Source: an uncultured Clostridia bacterium
GTDB lineage: Bacteria > Bacillota > Clostridia > Christensenellales > Aristaeellaceae
Assembly: GCA_946538615.1 (NCBI GenBank)
Contig: CAMNGW010000002.1
Span: 1-58,950, forward strand
DNA length: 58,950 bases
Direction: 5' to 3'
Below the pieces are notes generated by a model. It did no database searches. It had not been told where the DNA came from and saw nothing but the letters and a program-made list of their open reading frames with translations. The position numbers and the translations under genes are program-made. Positions within the stretch are counted from its first letter, which is position 1, and the number at the start of each line of letters is the position of its first letter. Of the stretch, positions 30,250-39,558 are shown piece after piece.

Positions 30250-31125
30250 ATGACAAAAAAGATACATGGCTCCGACGGTCAGGCCAAAAAGCCCCTCACG
30301 CCCGGAAGAATTGTTTATCTGGTCCTTGCCTATCTTGTTCTGATCTTTATCGTCCTTGTCTCCGTCGGCCCCATCCTGTGGGTCATCATGTCCTCCTTCA
30401 AATCAAACGGGGCCATTCTGACCTCCCCGTTTTCTCTGCCTGACACCTACAATCTGGACGCTTATGAAAAGGTCATCACACAGTTCAACTTTGGCACCTA
30501 TGCCCTCAACTCCCTGACCATTGCCTCGTCTTCCACAGTGGTCGCCATGATTATCCTCTCCATGAGCGCCTATGTCATCGCCAAGTACCAGTTCCCCCTC
30601 AAGAACCTGATATATGTGCTCCTCACCGTCACCCTGCTGGTTCCCGGGCACACCAAGACACAGCCGATCTTCTCCCTGATCATGTCCCTGAACCTGTATG
30701 ACACAAAGGCCGGTCTGTTCCTGGTCTACCTTTCCTCCTCCATTGCCTCGTCCCTTTTTATTCTCCGCTCGAACTTCGCTTCGATCCCCAGGGAACTCAA
30801 TGAGGCTGCAGAAATCGATGGCTCCGGCTTTTTCAGGACTTTCTGGCAGATCAATATGCCCCTGGCCAAAACAGGTATCTTCACAGCAGGCGTGCTCATG
30901 TTCCTGGGCAACTGGAACGAATACTACTTTGCTTCCCTGCTCACTTCCTCCCCTGCGAACCGGACGCTCCCTGTCTCCCTGGCTTCCTTTAACCAGGCCT
31001 TCTCCTATGACTATACCCGTATGTTTGCCGCATTGACGCTGGTGGTCATGCCGGGTATCATCATATACATGCTGGCTCAGGAACAGGTGCAGGCTTCCGT
31101 GGCCGGCGCTGCTGTAAAAGGCTGA
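30250..31125 (+). CDS. Sugar ABC transporter permease (MalG-like)
   Basis: RELNEAAEIDGSGFFRTFWQINMPLAKTG EAA loop; start ATG 30250. Confidence 0.92.
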   Translation: MTKKIHGSDGQAKKPLTPGRIVYLVLAYLVLIFIVLVSVGPILWVIMSSFKSNGAILTSPFSLPDTYNLDAYEKVITQFNFGTYALNSLTIASSSTVVAMIILSMSAYVIAKYQFPLKNLIYVLLTVTLLVPGHTKTQPIFSLIMSLNLYDTKAGLFLVYLSSSIASSLFILRSNFASIPRELNEAAEIDGSGFFRTFWQINMPLAKTGIFTAGVLMFLGNWNEYYFASLLTSSPANRTLPVSLASFNQAFSYDYTRMFAALTLVVMPGIIIYMLAQEQVQASVAGAAVKG

Positions 31126-31155
31126 GGGAATCTATACTGAAAGAGGCTGTAAAAC

Positions 31156-33495
31156 ATGCTGAAATACAATACAGGAACGGGCAACGCCACAAACTGGCTG
31201 ATTGCTGAAACGGCTTTTGATCCGGACCATCAGGGAAAATGTGAAGCCATTTTCTGTCAGGGCAATGGCTATCTCGGCCAGAGAGCAGCTTTTGAGGAAT
31301 CTTATACCGGCCAGACCCGCGATCTCCTCGTCACAGGCACTTTCAACCGCTTTGATGACAAAGAAGTCTGTGAACTGCCCAACCTCCCCGACCTGACCAA
31401 CCTGGCCCTGACCCTTAACGGGCACCCCTTCAAGATGGACCGCGGAGCCTGTGAGAACTATCTGCGCGTCATGAACCTCCACACCGGCGAGATGACCCGC
31501 GCCCTGAGATGGACGGACCCTGACGGCAACCGCTATGATCTCACCTTCCAGCGGTTCGTCTCCCTTGCCGATGAGCACCTGCTCGGCACGCGCGTCATGA
31601 TCACACCTCTTGACGCGCCAGTTTCCCTCACGTTCCGCACAGGCATCGACGGTACAGTCACCTGTACCGGCTCCCAGCATTTCCATGAAGGCGACAAGCG
31701 TGTCCTGGACGGAAAGGTCCTCCGCATGGTCTCGGAAACCACAGAGAGCCGTGTGATCTGCGTGCAGCACAGCGCGCTCACCTTCTCCCTCAATGGTGAA
31801 CAGGCCTCTGTCAGGCTCGTGCCCGTCATTGACAGGCGCTATCTTGGGTTCACGGGCACGCTGGAGGTTCCCCGATACGCCGCGCTGACCCTTGATAAGC
31901 TCAGCACAGTGACCACTTCCCGCGACCTTGCCCTGGACGGAGAAAGCGCACAGGAAGCGCAGCAAAGGGCCGAAGAGGACGGCATGGCGCGTCTTCTCTC
32001 TGCCATGGCCCTTGGCTATGACAAAGCATTTCTGGAAAGTGCCGCAGCCTGGAAAGACTACTGGGACATGCACGATATTGAAATCGAATCGGAGAACCCC
32101 TTCGATCAGCTCATGCTCCGTTTTGCCATCTATCACCTCAGGATCATGGACAAGCCTGACGATCCTCGCGTCGGCATTGGCGCCAAGGGGCTGACGGGCG
32201 AAGGCTACAAGGGCCATTCCTTCTGGGACACGGAAATCTTTATCCTGCCCTATTTTATCCTCACTGACCCTCAGGCCGCCAGATCGCTTCTCACATTCCG
32301 CTACCGCGGTCTCCTTGGTGCCCGCAGAAAGGCCGCGGAAAACGGTTTTGAAGGCGCCATGTACCCCTGGGAAGCCGCCTGGGTCTCAGACGGCGAAGTC
32401 ACGCCCCTGTGGGGCGGTGCCGACATTGTGACAGGCAAGCCGATCCCCATTCTCACAGGTATGATTGAGCAGCACATCACCGCAGACGTTGCTTTTGGGG
32501 TCCATCTCTACGATGCGGTCACCCATGACCAGACCTTTATGGACGAATGCGGCTACGAGATCCTCATCGACACAGCCAGGTTCTGGGCCAGCCGCGTGAC
32601 GCGTGACGAGCGGGGCTACGTGATCCTCGACGTCATTGGACCGGATGAGTACAAGGAGCATGTCAACAATAACGCATATACAAATTATATGGCCATGATG
32701 AACCTGAAGCTGGCCGTGGACGCCATAGAAAAGCTGAAGGCGCGCAGCGATGAGGTGTGCGCAAGGCTGGACAGGAAATTCCACTTTGACGCCTGCCTGG
32801 CCCGCTTCCGGGAAGTCATCGGTGGCATGTACCTTCCCAAGCCCGGCGATGATGGCATCATCCCTCAGTTTGACGGCTACTTTGACCTTGAGCAGATTGA
32901 TCTCACGCCCTACAAGACTTCTGAACAGATCGGCACGATTTATCAGGATTACAACCCTGAACAGATGAACCGCATCCAGGTCCATAAACAGGCGGATACG
33001 CTCGTCCTTCTTCTGCTTATGGACGATCTGTTCCCCCATGACATCAAGCTCAGGAACTATACCTACTACGAGGCCAGGACCCTCCATGACTCCTCCCTGT
33101 CCAAGTCCACCCATTGTGTCCTTGCCTCTGATTTGGGAGAAAAGGATGTTGCCTACCGCTTCTTTGAGGGCTGCGGGGACATCGACCTCGGTCCCAAGAT
33201 GAACACAAGCGATATGGGCATCCACACTGCGTCCATGGGTGGGATCTGGCAGTGCGCCGTCTACGGGTTCGGCGGTGTGCGCGTGGTCGGTGATGGGCTG
33301 CGCGTCTGTCCTGCACTGCCCGACGCCTGGTCCCGTATGGCCTTCCCCCTGGTATGGCGTGGCCAGAGGCTGGAGATCGAAATCACTAAGCAGTGCGTCT
33401 CTGTCCTCAACCTCGGTTCGGAGACGGTTGTGCTCCATCTCGCAGGCCGTGAAGCCGCCATCGCTCCGGGACAGGGGGTCACGGAAAGCCTGTAA
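31156..33495 (+). CDS. Glycoside hydrolase family 65 protein (maltose/kojibiose/nigerose-type phosphorylase)
   Basis: 779 aa; GYLGQRAAFEE N-domain, GEGYKGHSFWDTEIF, catalytic region DVIGPDEYKEHVNNNAYTN. Confidence 0.92.
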   Translation: MLKYNTGTGNATNWLIAETAFDPDHQGKCEAIFCQGNGYLGQRAAFEESYTGQTRDLLVTGTFNRFDDKEVCELPNLPDLTNLALTLNGHPFKMDRGACENYLRVMNLHTGEMTRALRWTDPDGNRYDLTFQRFVSLADEHLLGTRVMITPLDAPVSLTFRTGIDGTVTCTGSQHFHEGDKRVLDGKVLRMVSETTESRVICVQHSALTFSLNGEQASVRLVPVIDRRYLGFTGTLEVPRYAALTLDKLSTVTTSRDLALDGESAQEAQQRAEEDGMARLLSAMALGYDKAFLESAAAWKDYWDMHDIEIESENPFDQLMLRFAIYHLRIMDKPDDPRVGIGAKGLTGEGYKGHSFWDTEIFILPYFILTDPQAARSLLTFRYRGLLGARRKAAENGFEGAMYPWEAAWVSDGEVTPLWGGADIVTGKPIPILTGMIEQHITADVAFGVHLYDAVTHDQTFMDECGYEILIDTARFWASRVTRDERGYVILDVIGPDEYKEHVNNNAYTNYMAMMNLKLAVDAIEKLKARSDEVCARLDRKFHFDACLARFREVIGGMYLPKPGDDGIIPQFDGYFDLEQIDLTPYKTSEQIGTIYQDYNPEQMNRIQVHKQADTLVLLLLMDDLFPHDIKLRNYTYYEARTLHDSSLSKSTHCVLASDLGEKDVAYRFFEGCGDIDLGPKMNTSDMGIHTASMGGIWQCAVYGFGGVRVVGDGLRVCPALPDAWSRMAFPLVWRGQRLEIEITKQCVSVLNLGSETVVLHLAGREAAIAPGQGVTESL

Positions 33496-33531
33496 CCAGC
33501 CCGGCCTTGACCTTCCAGATTGATATCTTCT

Positions 33532-33576
33532 GCCCGCCTTTCACAGGACCAGCTGCCTGCGGAGGGCGGGCTTTCC
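33532..33576 (+). terminator. Terminator-like hairpin after the GH65 gene
   Basis: GCCCGCCT ... AGGGCGGGC-TTT. Confidence 0.5.
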
Positions 33577-33614
33577 TTATCCTTTGGGCACTGCAGGCCC
33601 ATCAGCAGGGTCAA

Positions 33615-33687
33615 TATGACAGTACGTTCTTTTGTACTATGTCATAAAAAAGTGCGTACTTGATCTTCTCTGAAGACAAGGTACAAT
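33615..33687 (+). promoter_or_regulatory. Promoter and inverted-repeat region upstream of the TerB/ATPase/helicase operon
   Basis: IR TATGACA-GTAC...GTAC-TATGTCATA (33615-33646) upstream of TTGATC-N16-TACAAT (33660-33687). Confidence 0.6.
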
Positions 33688-33745
33688 AATACTACCTGGA
33701 AAGATAAAACGTCCGTCAGGTGCCCGGTACAAGGAGGTGCGTGCC

Positions 33746-35581
33746 ATGCGGCTGTCTGAACTGGCCGTCTATGCCAGAAATAAGTACCATATTCAGGAGC
33801 AGCACAAGTGGACATCGTTCCCGGGCTTCTCCGTTCTCCAGGACCCCCAGACAGGCAAATGGGTCGCCCTGCTCATGCGCGGATGGGACGAACGCTCCGG
33901 CGAAGAAATTGAACGGTGCGACCTGAAATGCGGTATCCAGAGCCTTTCAGCCTGTCCGCTGCCCTATCTCTCCCGTGCTTTCCGCATGAAAGGTCCGAAA
34001 TGGATCGGGGTCACTTTTTCCTCCGCCACGGATAAAGATGTGATCTTCCAGCTGTTCGACCTGGCCGTCACCTCCGGTGAACAGCTGGGCTACACCATGG
34101 TCCTGCCGCCTGTGCCCGGTCCCCGGGAGGTTCATGAAACACCCCTGCCCTTCGCAGGAACCGGAACCTTCCAGCCCACGGATATCCTCCCCGAGCGCAT
34201 CCGGGAAATGAAGCACCTTTACAATTATGAGGACACTTCCGCAAGGGGCAGGGCAGACAATTTTGTCCGTCAGGGCCTGTACATGCAGGATTTTGAAGAT
34301 GAAAAGCCCTGGCCGGGAACGCTCGACTGCCCCTTTCCGACCTACTGTTCTATGACCACCCGGGAACTGAGGGGCTACTTCACCTGGCGCGCACATCTGC
34401 GCAAAGGGGAATTCGGCCCCATATCCCCCTCCGGGGCGTATATCTACGTTTATGAACTGCTCAACGGGATCGGGGCCATTTCCCCTGAAGATGCCCTTGA
34501 GAAGATGCGCACCTTTGAAAAGGGCTATCTGGACCAGGGCATGGGAAAGCCTCAGCTGCGCATGGCACTGCACCGGTGGATGCTGGACCTTGCGGTCGTT
34601 TCCTCCCTGCCGGTCCTCAGCGCTCAGAAGTATGCCAATCCTGACGACATCAGGCGGGACAACTGTCTGGCCATACTGAAAGCACCGGGAGAACACACCG
34701 ATGAAGAGGTTTTCCGCGCACTGTGCTTTATGGGCAGCAAGGATTTGGAGCGTTCCCCCGCTGTCAGCACAACGGAGGGAAAAGGCATCCGGCTCTTCAG
34801 CAGAATATGGCGGGACATGCTCTCCTCCTTCCGTCTGGAAGAGAAAGACCTCTTTGCGCTCTCCTTTGGCGCGCCGCGCACCGAGCCCTGGAGTCCCTTC
34901 GCAGGCGCTGTATATCTCTGGAAGGACCAGTGTAAGATAAGCTACGACCTTGACCCCTGCCGGAGGTATACATTTGAAAACTGGAAGGGGACCGTGACCG
35001 CCTACAATCCCCTGTTTTTCAATAAAAAATGGATCCAGTCGCTCCTGCGGCAGGCGGATCTCATGATCAGAAGGCACCTGAAGACCGGACATTACCTCAA
35101 AGAGAAAGAGGAAGGCGCCTGGGCTGCCGGCTGCATCCGGAAAGCCATTGCGGGTTTTGAGCACGACAAAAGGTGTCCCATATCCATTGATCTCTCCGGG
35201 CTCGAAAAGATCCGGCGCGACGCCGGGCTCACAAGGGACGCCCTTCTGACAGAGGAGGAGATGGACCTTCCGGAAAAACAGGACTCCCCTCTCCTCCCTC
35301 AGCCGCCCCTTCCACAGCCGTCCCCTCCGCCCGGCAGCGCGTCCTCGCTTCCCCTTGACAGTCTGCAGCTGCAGGTTCTCAGAGCGCTCCTTAACGGGCA
35401 GGACCCGGACGGGACGATCCGCCTTCATCACCTCATGCCGAGCATGGTCGCCGATGCCATCAACGAAATCCTCATGGACGCCATTGGCGATACCGTCATT
35501 GACTGCGACGGCAAAACCCTTTCCCTGGCAGAAGACTACAGAGACGAAATCGTATCCTTATTGGGAGGCACCAATCCGTGA
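33746..35581 (+). CDS. MmcQ/YjbR-like domain fused to TerB_N and TerB_C-like domains
   Basis: ATG 33746 after AAGGAGG; N-terminus YARNKYHIQEQHKWTSFPGFSVLQDPQTGKWVALLMRGW...RCDLKCG...RAFRMKGPKWIGVTF (MmcQ/YjbR pattern), then HLYNYEDTSARGRADNFVRQGLYMQDFED..PFPTYCSMTTRELRGYFTWRAHLRKGEF (TerB_N). Confidence 0.8.
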   Translation: MRLSELAVYARNKYHIQEQHKWTSFPGFSVLQDPQTGKWVALLMRGWDERSGEEIERCDLKCGIQSLSACPLPYLSRAFRMKGPKWIGVTFSSATDKDVIFQLFDLAVTSGEQLGYTMVLPPVPGPREVHETPLPFAGTGTFQPTDILPERIREMKHLYNYEDTSARGRADNFVRQGLYMQDFEDEKPWPGTLDCPFPTYCSMTTRELRGYFTWRAHLRKGEFGPISPSGAYIYVYELLNGIGAISPEDALEKMRTFEKGYLDQGMGKPQLRMALHRWMLDLAVVSSLPVLSAQKYANPDDIRRDNCLAILKAPGEHTDEEVFRALCFMGSKDLERSPAVSTTEGKGIRLFSRIWRDMLSSFRLEEKDLFALSFGAPRTEPWSPFAGAVYLWKDQCKISYDLDPCRRYTFENWKGTVTAYNPLFFNKKWIQSLLRQADLMIRRHLKTGHYLKEKEEGAWAAGCIRKAIAGFEHDKRCPISIDLSGLEKIRRDAGLTRDALLTEEEMDLPEKQDSPLLPQPPLPQPSPPPGSASSLPLDSLQLQVLRALLNGQDPDGTIRLHHLMPSMVADAINEILMDAIGDTVIDCDGKTLSLAEDYRDEIVSLLGGTNP

Positions 35582-36906
35582 CAGATCAGCAGAAAGTACC
35601 CAAGCGCATTTCTCAGACCGTACTCAACGCACTCAAAGGCGGGGTTGTCCCCCGCATTGGCCTGCCCTATATCGCGGTGGGACGCAAAAATGAAATCGAT
35701 GCCCTGCTCCACGACGTGGATATCATCTCAGAAGGAGGGGCTTCTTTCCGTTTCCTTGTCGGCCGCTATGGCTCCGGCAAAAGTTTCCTCCTGCAGACGA
35801 TCCGAAATTATGTTCTGGAGCGCGGCTTTATTGTGGCCGATGCGGACCTGTCCCCGGACAGGCGCTTCCAGGGCACGCGCGGGCAGGGGCTTGCCACGTA
35901 CCGGGAACTCATCGCCAACCTTTCCACCCGGACCAAACCGGAAGGCGGGGCCCTGACGCTGATACTGGACCGGTGGGTCAGCACGGTCCAGACCAGTGCC
36001 ATGCAGGAAACCGGACTGCTGCCCGGCGACCCGGCCCTAAGCGCAGCCACGGACAAAAAAATCTTTGATGTGACATCCTCTGTCCGCGAGCTGGTACACG
36101 GTTTTGAATTCGGAAAGCTCCTCTCCGCCTATTACCGCGCCTGTCTCTCCGGGGACGATGACACCAAAAACAGGGTGCTGCGCTGGTTCCGCGGTGAATA
36201 TACCCTCAGGCATGAAGCCCGTGAGGAACTGGGCGTCAATATGATCATTACCGATGACGACTGGTACGATTACCTCAAGGTTTTTGCCGCTTTCTTCCGG
36301 CTCGCCGGCTACACAGGGATGATCATCATGTTTGACGAACTGGTCAATCTCTACAAGATCCCAAACAGCATATCCCGACAGTACAACTATGAAAAGCTGC
36401 TGACCATGTATAACGACGTCCTTCAGGGCAAGGCCCATTACCTCGGCATGATTATGGGTGCCACTCCCCAGGCCCTTGAAGATAAGCGCCGCGGGATCTA
36501 CAGCTACGAAGCGCTCCGTTCCCGCCTCGCCGAGGGACGGTTCTCCAGGCCCGGCGCACGGGACCTGCTCGCTCCTGTCATCCGTCTCGAGCCCCTGACC
36601 GCAGAGGAAATGCTGGTGCTGTGTGAGAAGCTCACCGGCATGCACGCCTCCCTGTACGGCTATGCTTCAACTGTCACAACCGATGACCTGTCAGTGTTCT
36701 TACAGACCGAGTACAGCCGCATCGGTGCTGAGCAGCTGATCACGCCCCGCGAGATCATCCGTGACTTTATCGAACTGCTGGACCTGATGTACCAGCACCC
36801 TCAGACGCAGATGGCGGACCTTCTGGAATCAGAATCTTTCACTTTTACAAAATCAGGGGCCGTTTCAGATGAAACCGCAGAGGGATATACGGAGTTCACC
36901 CTATGA
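35578..36906 (+). CDS. BrxD-like P-loop ATP-binding protein (DUF2791-type)
   Basis: 442 aa; Walker A FLVGRYGSGKSFLLQTI, Walker B GMIIMFDELVNLYK; GTGA overlap with upstream stop. Confidence 0.82.
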   Translation: MTDQQKVPKRISQTVLNALKGGVVPRIGLPYIAVGRKNEIDALLHDVDIISEGGASFRFLVGRYGSGKSFLLQTIRNYVLERGFIVADADLSPDRRFQGTRGQGLATYRELIANLSTRTKPEGGALTLILDRWVSTVQTSAMQETGLLPGDPALSAATDKKIFDVTSSVRELVHGFEFGKLLSAYYRACLSGDDDTKNRVLRWFRGEYTLRHEAREELGVNMIITDDDWYDYLKVFAAFFRLAGYTGMIIMFDELVNLYKIPNSISRQYNYEKLLTMYNDVLQGKAHYLGMIMGATPQALEDKRRGIYSYEALRSRLAEGRFSRPGARDLLAPVIRLEPLTAEEMLVLCEKLTGMHASLYGYASTVTTDDLSVFLQTEYSRIGAEQLITPREIIRDFIELLDLMYQHPQTQMADLLESESFTFTKSGAVSDETAEGYTEFTL

Positions 36907-39158
36907 ATGCATTTGAGCGCTATGCACCTTTTATTCAGGAATATATTTACCGTTCAGGCTGGAAAAGCCTCCGCGAGGTACAGAATGCGGCTGCCCGCGC
37001 CATTTTTGAAACGGATGAGAATGTGCTGCTCACCGCATCGACTGCCTCAGGGAAAACAGAAGCCGCTTTCTTTCCCGTGCTCACGCTCCTGGACGAAAAC
37101 CCTTCCCGGAGCATAGGCGTGCTCTATATAGCGCCCCTTAAAGCACTCATCAATGACCAGTTCGGCCGGCTGAACGAACTGTGCGAAGAAGCGGACATCC
37201 CAGTAAGCCGCTGGCACGGGGACGTGGCCCAGTCCAAAAAGCAGAAGCTCCTCAGGCACCCCCGGGGGATCCTTCAGATCACCCCTGAATCCCTTGAGTC
37301 CCTGCTCATCAACAAAGCCGGTGAGGTCCCCTCGCTTTTCTGTGACCTCCGCTTCGTGGTGATCGATGAACTTCATGCCCTTTTAAGGGGGGACCGGGGC
37401 CTGCAGACTTTCTGCCTGATCGAACGCCTGTGCCGAACGGCAAAGTGCAGCCCACGCAGGATCGGCCTGAGTGCCACGCTGGGGAACCCGCAGGAGGCTG
37501 GGCAGTTCCTGGGCGCAGGCAGCGGCAAAGGGACCGTCATCCCCGCCTGCTCCAGCGGCAGAGAAGTCTGGCACCTGAGCATGGAGCATTTCTACAATAC
37601 GCCTCCCCAGGCTGATGAAGGTATGGCACGCCCTGCCGGTACGCCCCTTATGGAACCCCCTTCGGACCATGCCCCCGAAGGGGCCGATCCCGGCACAGCA
37701 TATGTTTTCGAGCACTCCCGGGGCAGGAAATGCCTTGTGTTCACCAACTCACGGGAAGAGTGTGAATCCGTCTGCCAGAACCTCCGGCAGTACTGCGAGG
37801 CGAACCATGAGCCGGAGCGTTTCCTCATCCATCACGGCAATCTTTCCGCTTCCTATCGGGAAAGCGCAGAAAATGATATGCGCGACGAGGACTCCATGCT
37901 CTCAGTCTGTGCAACAGCGACCCTTGAGCTTGGCATTGATATCGGCCGTCTCGAGCGTGCTTTTCACTTTGATGCCCCGTTCACGGTCTCCGGTTTTCTG
38001 CAGCGCCTGGGCCGTACGGGCCGCAGGGGCAGCGCCCCGCAGATGTGGTTCGTCATGCGTGAGGACCATCAGGACGCGCGTTCCCCCCTGCCCGAGCGCA
38101 TCCCCTGGAACCTTCTGCAGGGCATTGCCCTTGTCCAGCTCTATGCAGAAGAACGTTTTGTGGAGCCGCCAAAGACCGACCGCCTCCCCTACAGCCTTCT
38201 GTACCACCAGACCATGAGCACACTCACCTCCCAGGGCGAGATGACACCGGGTGAACTGGCTTCACGGGTCCTGACCCTGAACTGTTTCCACCGTATATCC
38301 CAGGAGGATTACCGCACGCTGCTGCGTCATCTGCTGGAGACCGGACATATCTCCCTCACAGAAAACGGAGGGCTGATCCCCGGTCCTGCCGGGGAAAGGA
38401 TCGTCAGCCAGTACAAATTCTATGCTGTTTTTCAGGAAAACGTTGAATATACTGTCCACTCCGGTTCCGAGCAGCTCGGCACCATTGTCAAGCCGCCGCC
38501 CGTGGGCGATAAGATCGCCATTGCGGGCCGTGTATGGGTCGTGGATGAGGTGGACCATAAGCGCCGGGAGGTCAGCTGCACCCTTGTCAAAGGCAATGTC
38601 CCTGCTTTCTTTGGCCTGGTCGCCGGGGATATCTGCACCCGGATCCTTGAAAGAATGTATGGTGTGCTCACAGAGGATGTCCAGTACCCTTATCTCCTGC
38701 CGCATGCCGTCTGCCGTCTTAAACAGGCCAGGGAAACTTTCCGCAGTGCCGGCATGTCGCGTCCCCTTGTCCCACTCGGCGGCAGCTCCTGGGCCCTCTT
38801 TCCCTGGCTTGGGACCTATGCCTTTCTTGCCCTGGAGCGTTTCCTGAAGATCCGGTGCGGGAAGCGGCTGGGCCTGAAAGGGATGAGTTCCGCCAGACCT
38901 TATGTACTGCAGTTCACCATGCAGGCAGACGAAGCTGATTTCTATGAGATCGTCTGCGAGGAAGCGGACCGGCCCTTTGACCCGCTCTGCCTTGTGTACC
39001 CCAATGAAGTCCCTGTGTTTGAAAAGTATGACGAGTTTGTCCCTGCAGAACTCATCCGCAAGGGATTTGCCCTCGGCATACTGGATGTGGACGGCATGAA
39101 ACAGCGCGTGCTGTCCTGGAGCAGCTCTGGAGGTAAGAAGAATGGATCATCAGCCTGA
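36903..39158 (+). CDS. DEAD/DEAH-box superfamily 2 helicase, Lhr/BrxHI-like
   Basis: 751 aa; LTASTASGKTEAA, FVVIDELHALL, SATLGNPQEAGQFLG, FLQRLGRTGRRG; ATGA overlap with upstream stop. Confidence 0.9.
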   Translation: MNAFERYAPFIQEYIYRSGWKSLREVQNAAARAIFETDENVLLTASTASGKTEAAFFPVLTLLDENPSRSIGVLYIAPLKALINDQFGRLNELCEEADIPVSRWHGDVAQSKKQKLLRHPRGILQITPESLESLLINKAGEVPSLFCDLRFVVIDELHALLRGDRGLQTFCLIERLCRTAKCSPRRIGLSATLGNPQEAGQFLGAGSGKGTVIPACSSGREVWHLSMEHFYNTPPQADEGMARPAGTPLMEPPSDHAPEGADPGTAYVFEHSRGRKCLVFTNSREECESVCQNLRQYCEANHEPERFLIHHGNLSASYRESAENDMRDEDSMLSVCATATLELGIDIGRLERAFHFDAPFTVSGFLQRLGRTGRRGSAPQMWFVMREDHQDARSPLPERIPWNLLQGIALVQLYAEERFVEPPKTDRLPYSLLYHQTMSTLTSQGEMTPGELASRVLTLNCFHRISQEDYRTLLRHLLETGHISLTENGGLIPGPAGERIVSQYKFYAVFQENVEYTVHSGSEQLGTIVKPPPVGDKIAIAGRVWVVDEVDHKRREVSCTLVKGNVPAFFGLVAGDICTRILERMYGVLTEDVQYPYLLPHAVCRLKQARETFRSAGMSRPLVPLGGSSWALFPWLGTYAFLALERFLKIRCGKRLGLKGMSSARPYVLQFTMQADEADFYEIVCEEADRPFDPLCLVYPNEVPVFEKYDEFVPAELIRKGFALGILDVDGMKQRVLSWSSSGGKKNGSSA

Positions 39159-39534
39159 AACATATATGACATATGAAGAGTACCTGGCCAATATCCGCAG
39201 CGGCATAGTGACAAAAGACGGACACTGCCCTGTCACGCCGCTCCTCACCATGCTCCAGGGGCGATGGAAATCGCAGCTGATGTATGAGATGTGCATCAAT
39301 GATACGGTCCGCTTCGGCCAGCTCAAAAAGGACCTGCCGGGCATTACCAACACCATGCTGACCAAAGCCCTTCGGGAGCTGGAAGAGGACGGCCTCATCA
39401 GCCGGGAGCAGTTCAATGAGATCCCGCCGCATGTCGAATATTCGCTCACTGATATGGGCCGTGACCTGCTGCCTGTTTTCTATGCTGTCATGAACTGGGG
39501 CTTCAGGCACGAAAAAGAACTGTACGGCAAATGA
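39142..39534 (+). CDS. HxlR-family transcriptional regulator
   Basis: 130 aa; GHCPVTPLLTMLQGRWKSQLMYEM...RFGQLKKDLPGITNTMLTKALRELEEDGLISREQFNEIPPHVEYSLTDMG; overlaps helicase 3' end by 17 nt. Confidence 0.92.
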   Translation: MDHQPETYMTYEEYLANIRSGIVTKDGHCPVTPLLTMLQGRWKSQLMYEMCINDTVRFGQLKKDLPGITNTMLTKALRELEEDGLISREQFNEIPPHVEYSLTDMGRDLLPVFYAVMNWGFRHEKELYGK

Positions 39535-39558
39535 CCGGAAGAAGATAAGGAGTCCGCC

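Noticed and set aside
31132-32217. 361-aa minus-strand ORF antisense to the GH65 gene
   Set aside because: Fully antisense to a clear, motif-bearing GH65 gene; composition typical of shadow ORFs in GC-rich DNA
33947-35431. 494-aa minus-strand ORF antisense to the TerB gene
   Set aside because: Shadow ORF; the plus strand has an SD, operon overlaps and domain motifs
33746-35581. Tellurite resistance function for the TerB-like protein
   Set aside because: No terC/terD/terE/terZ-type genes nearby; TerB domains occur in many non-tellurite contexts
33746-39158. Complete BREX system
   Set aside because: Only BrxD-like and BrxHI-like proteins are present; no PglX methyltransferase, PglZ, BrxC/PglY or PglW in the window, so calling it BREX would overreach
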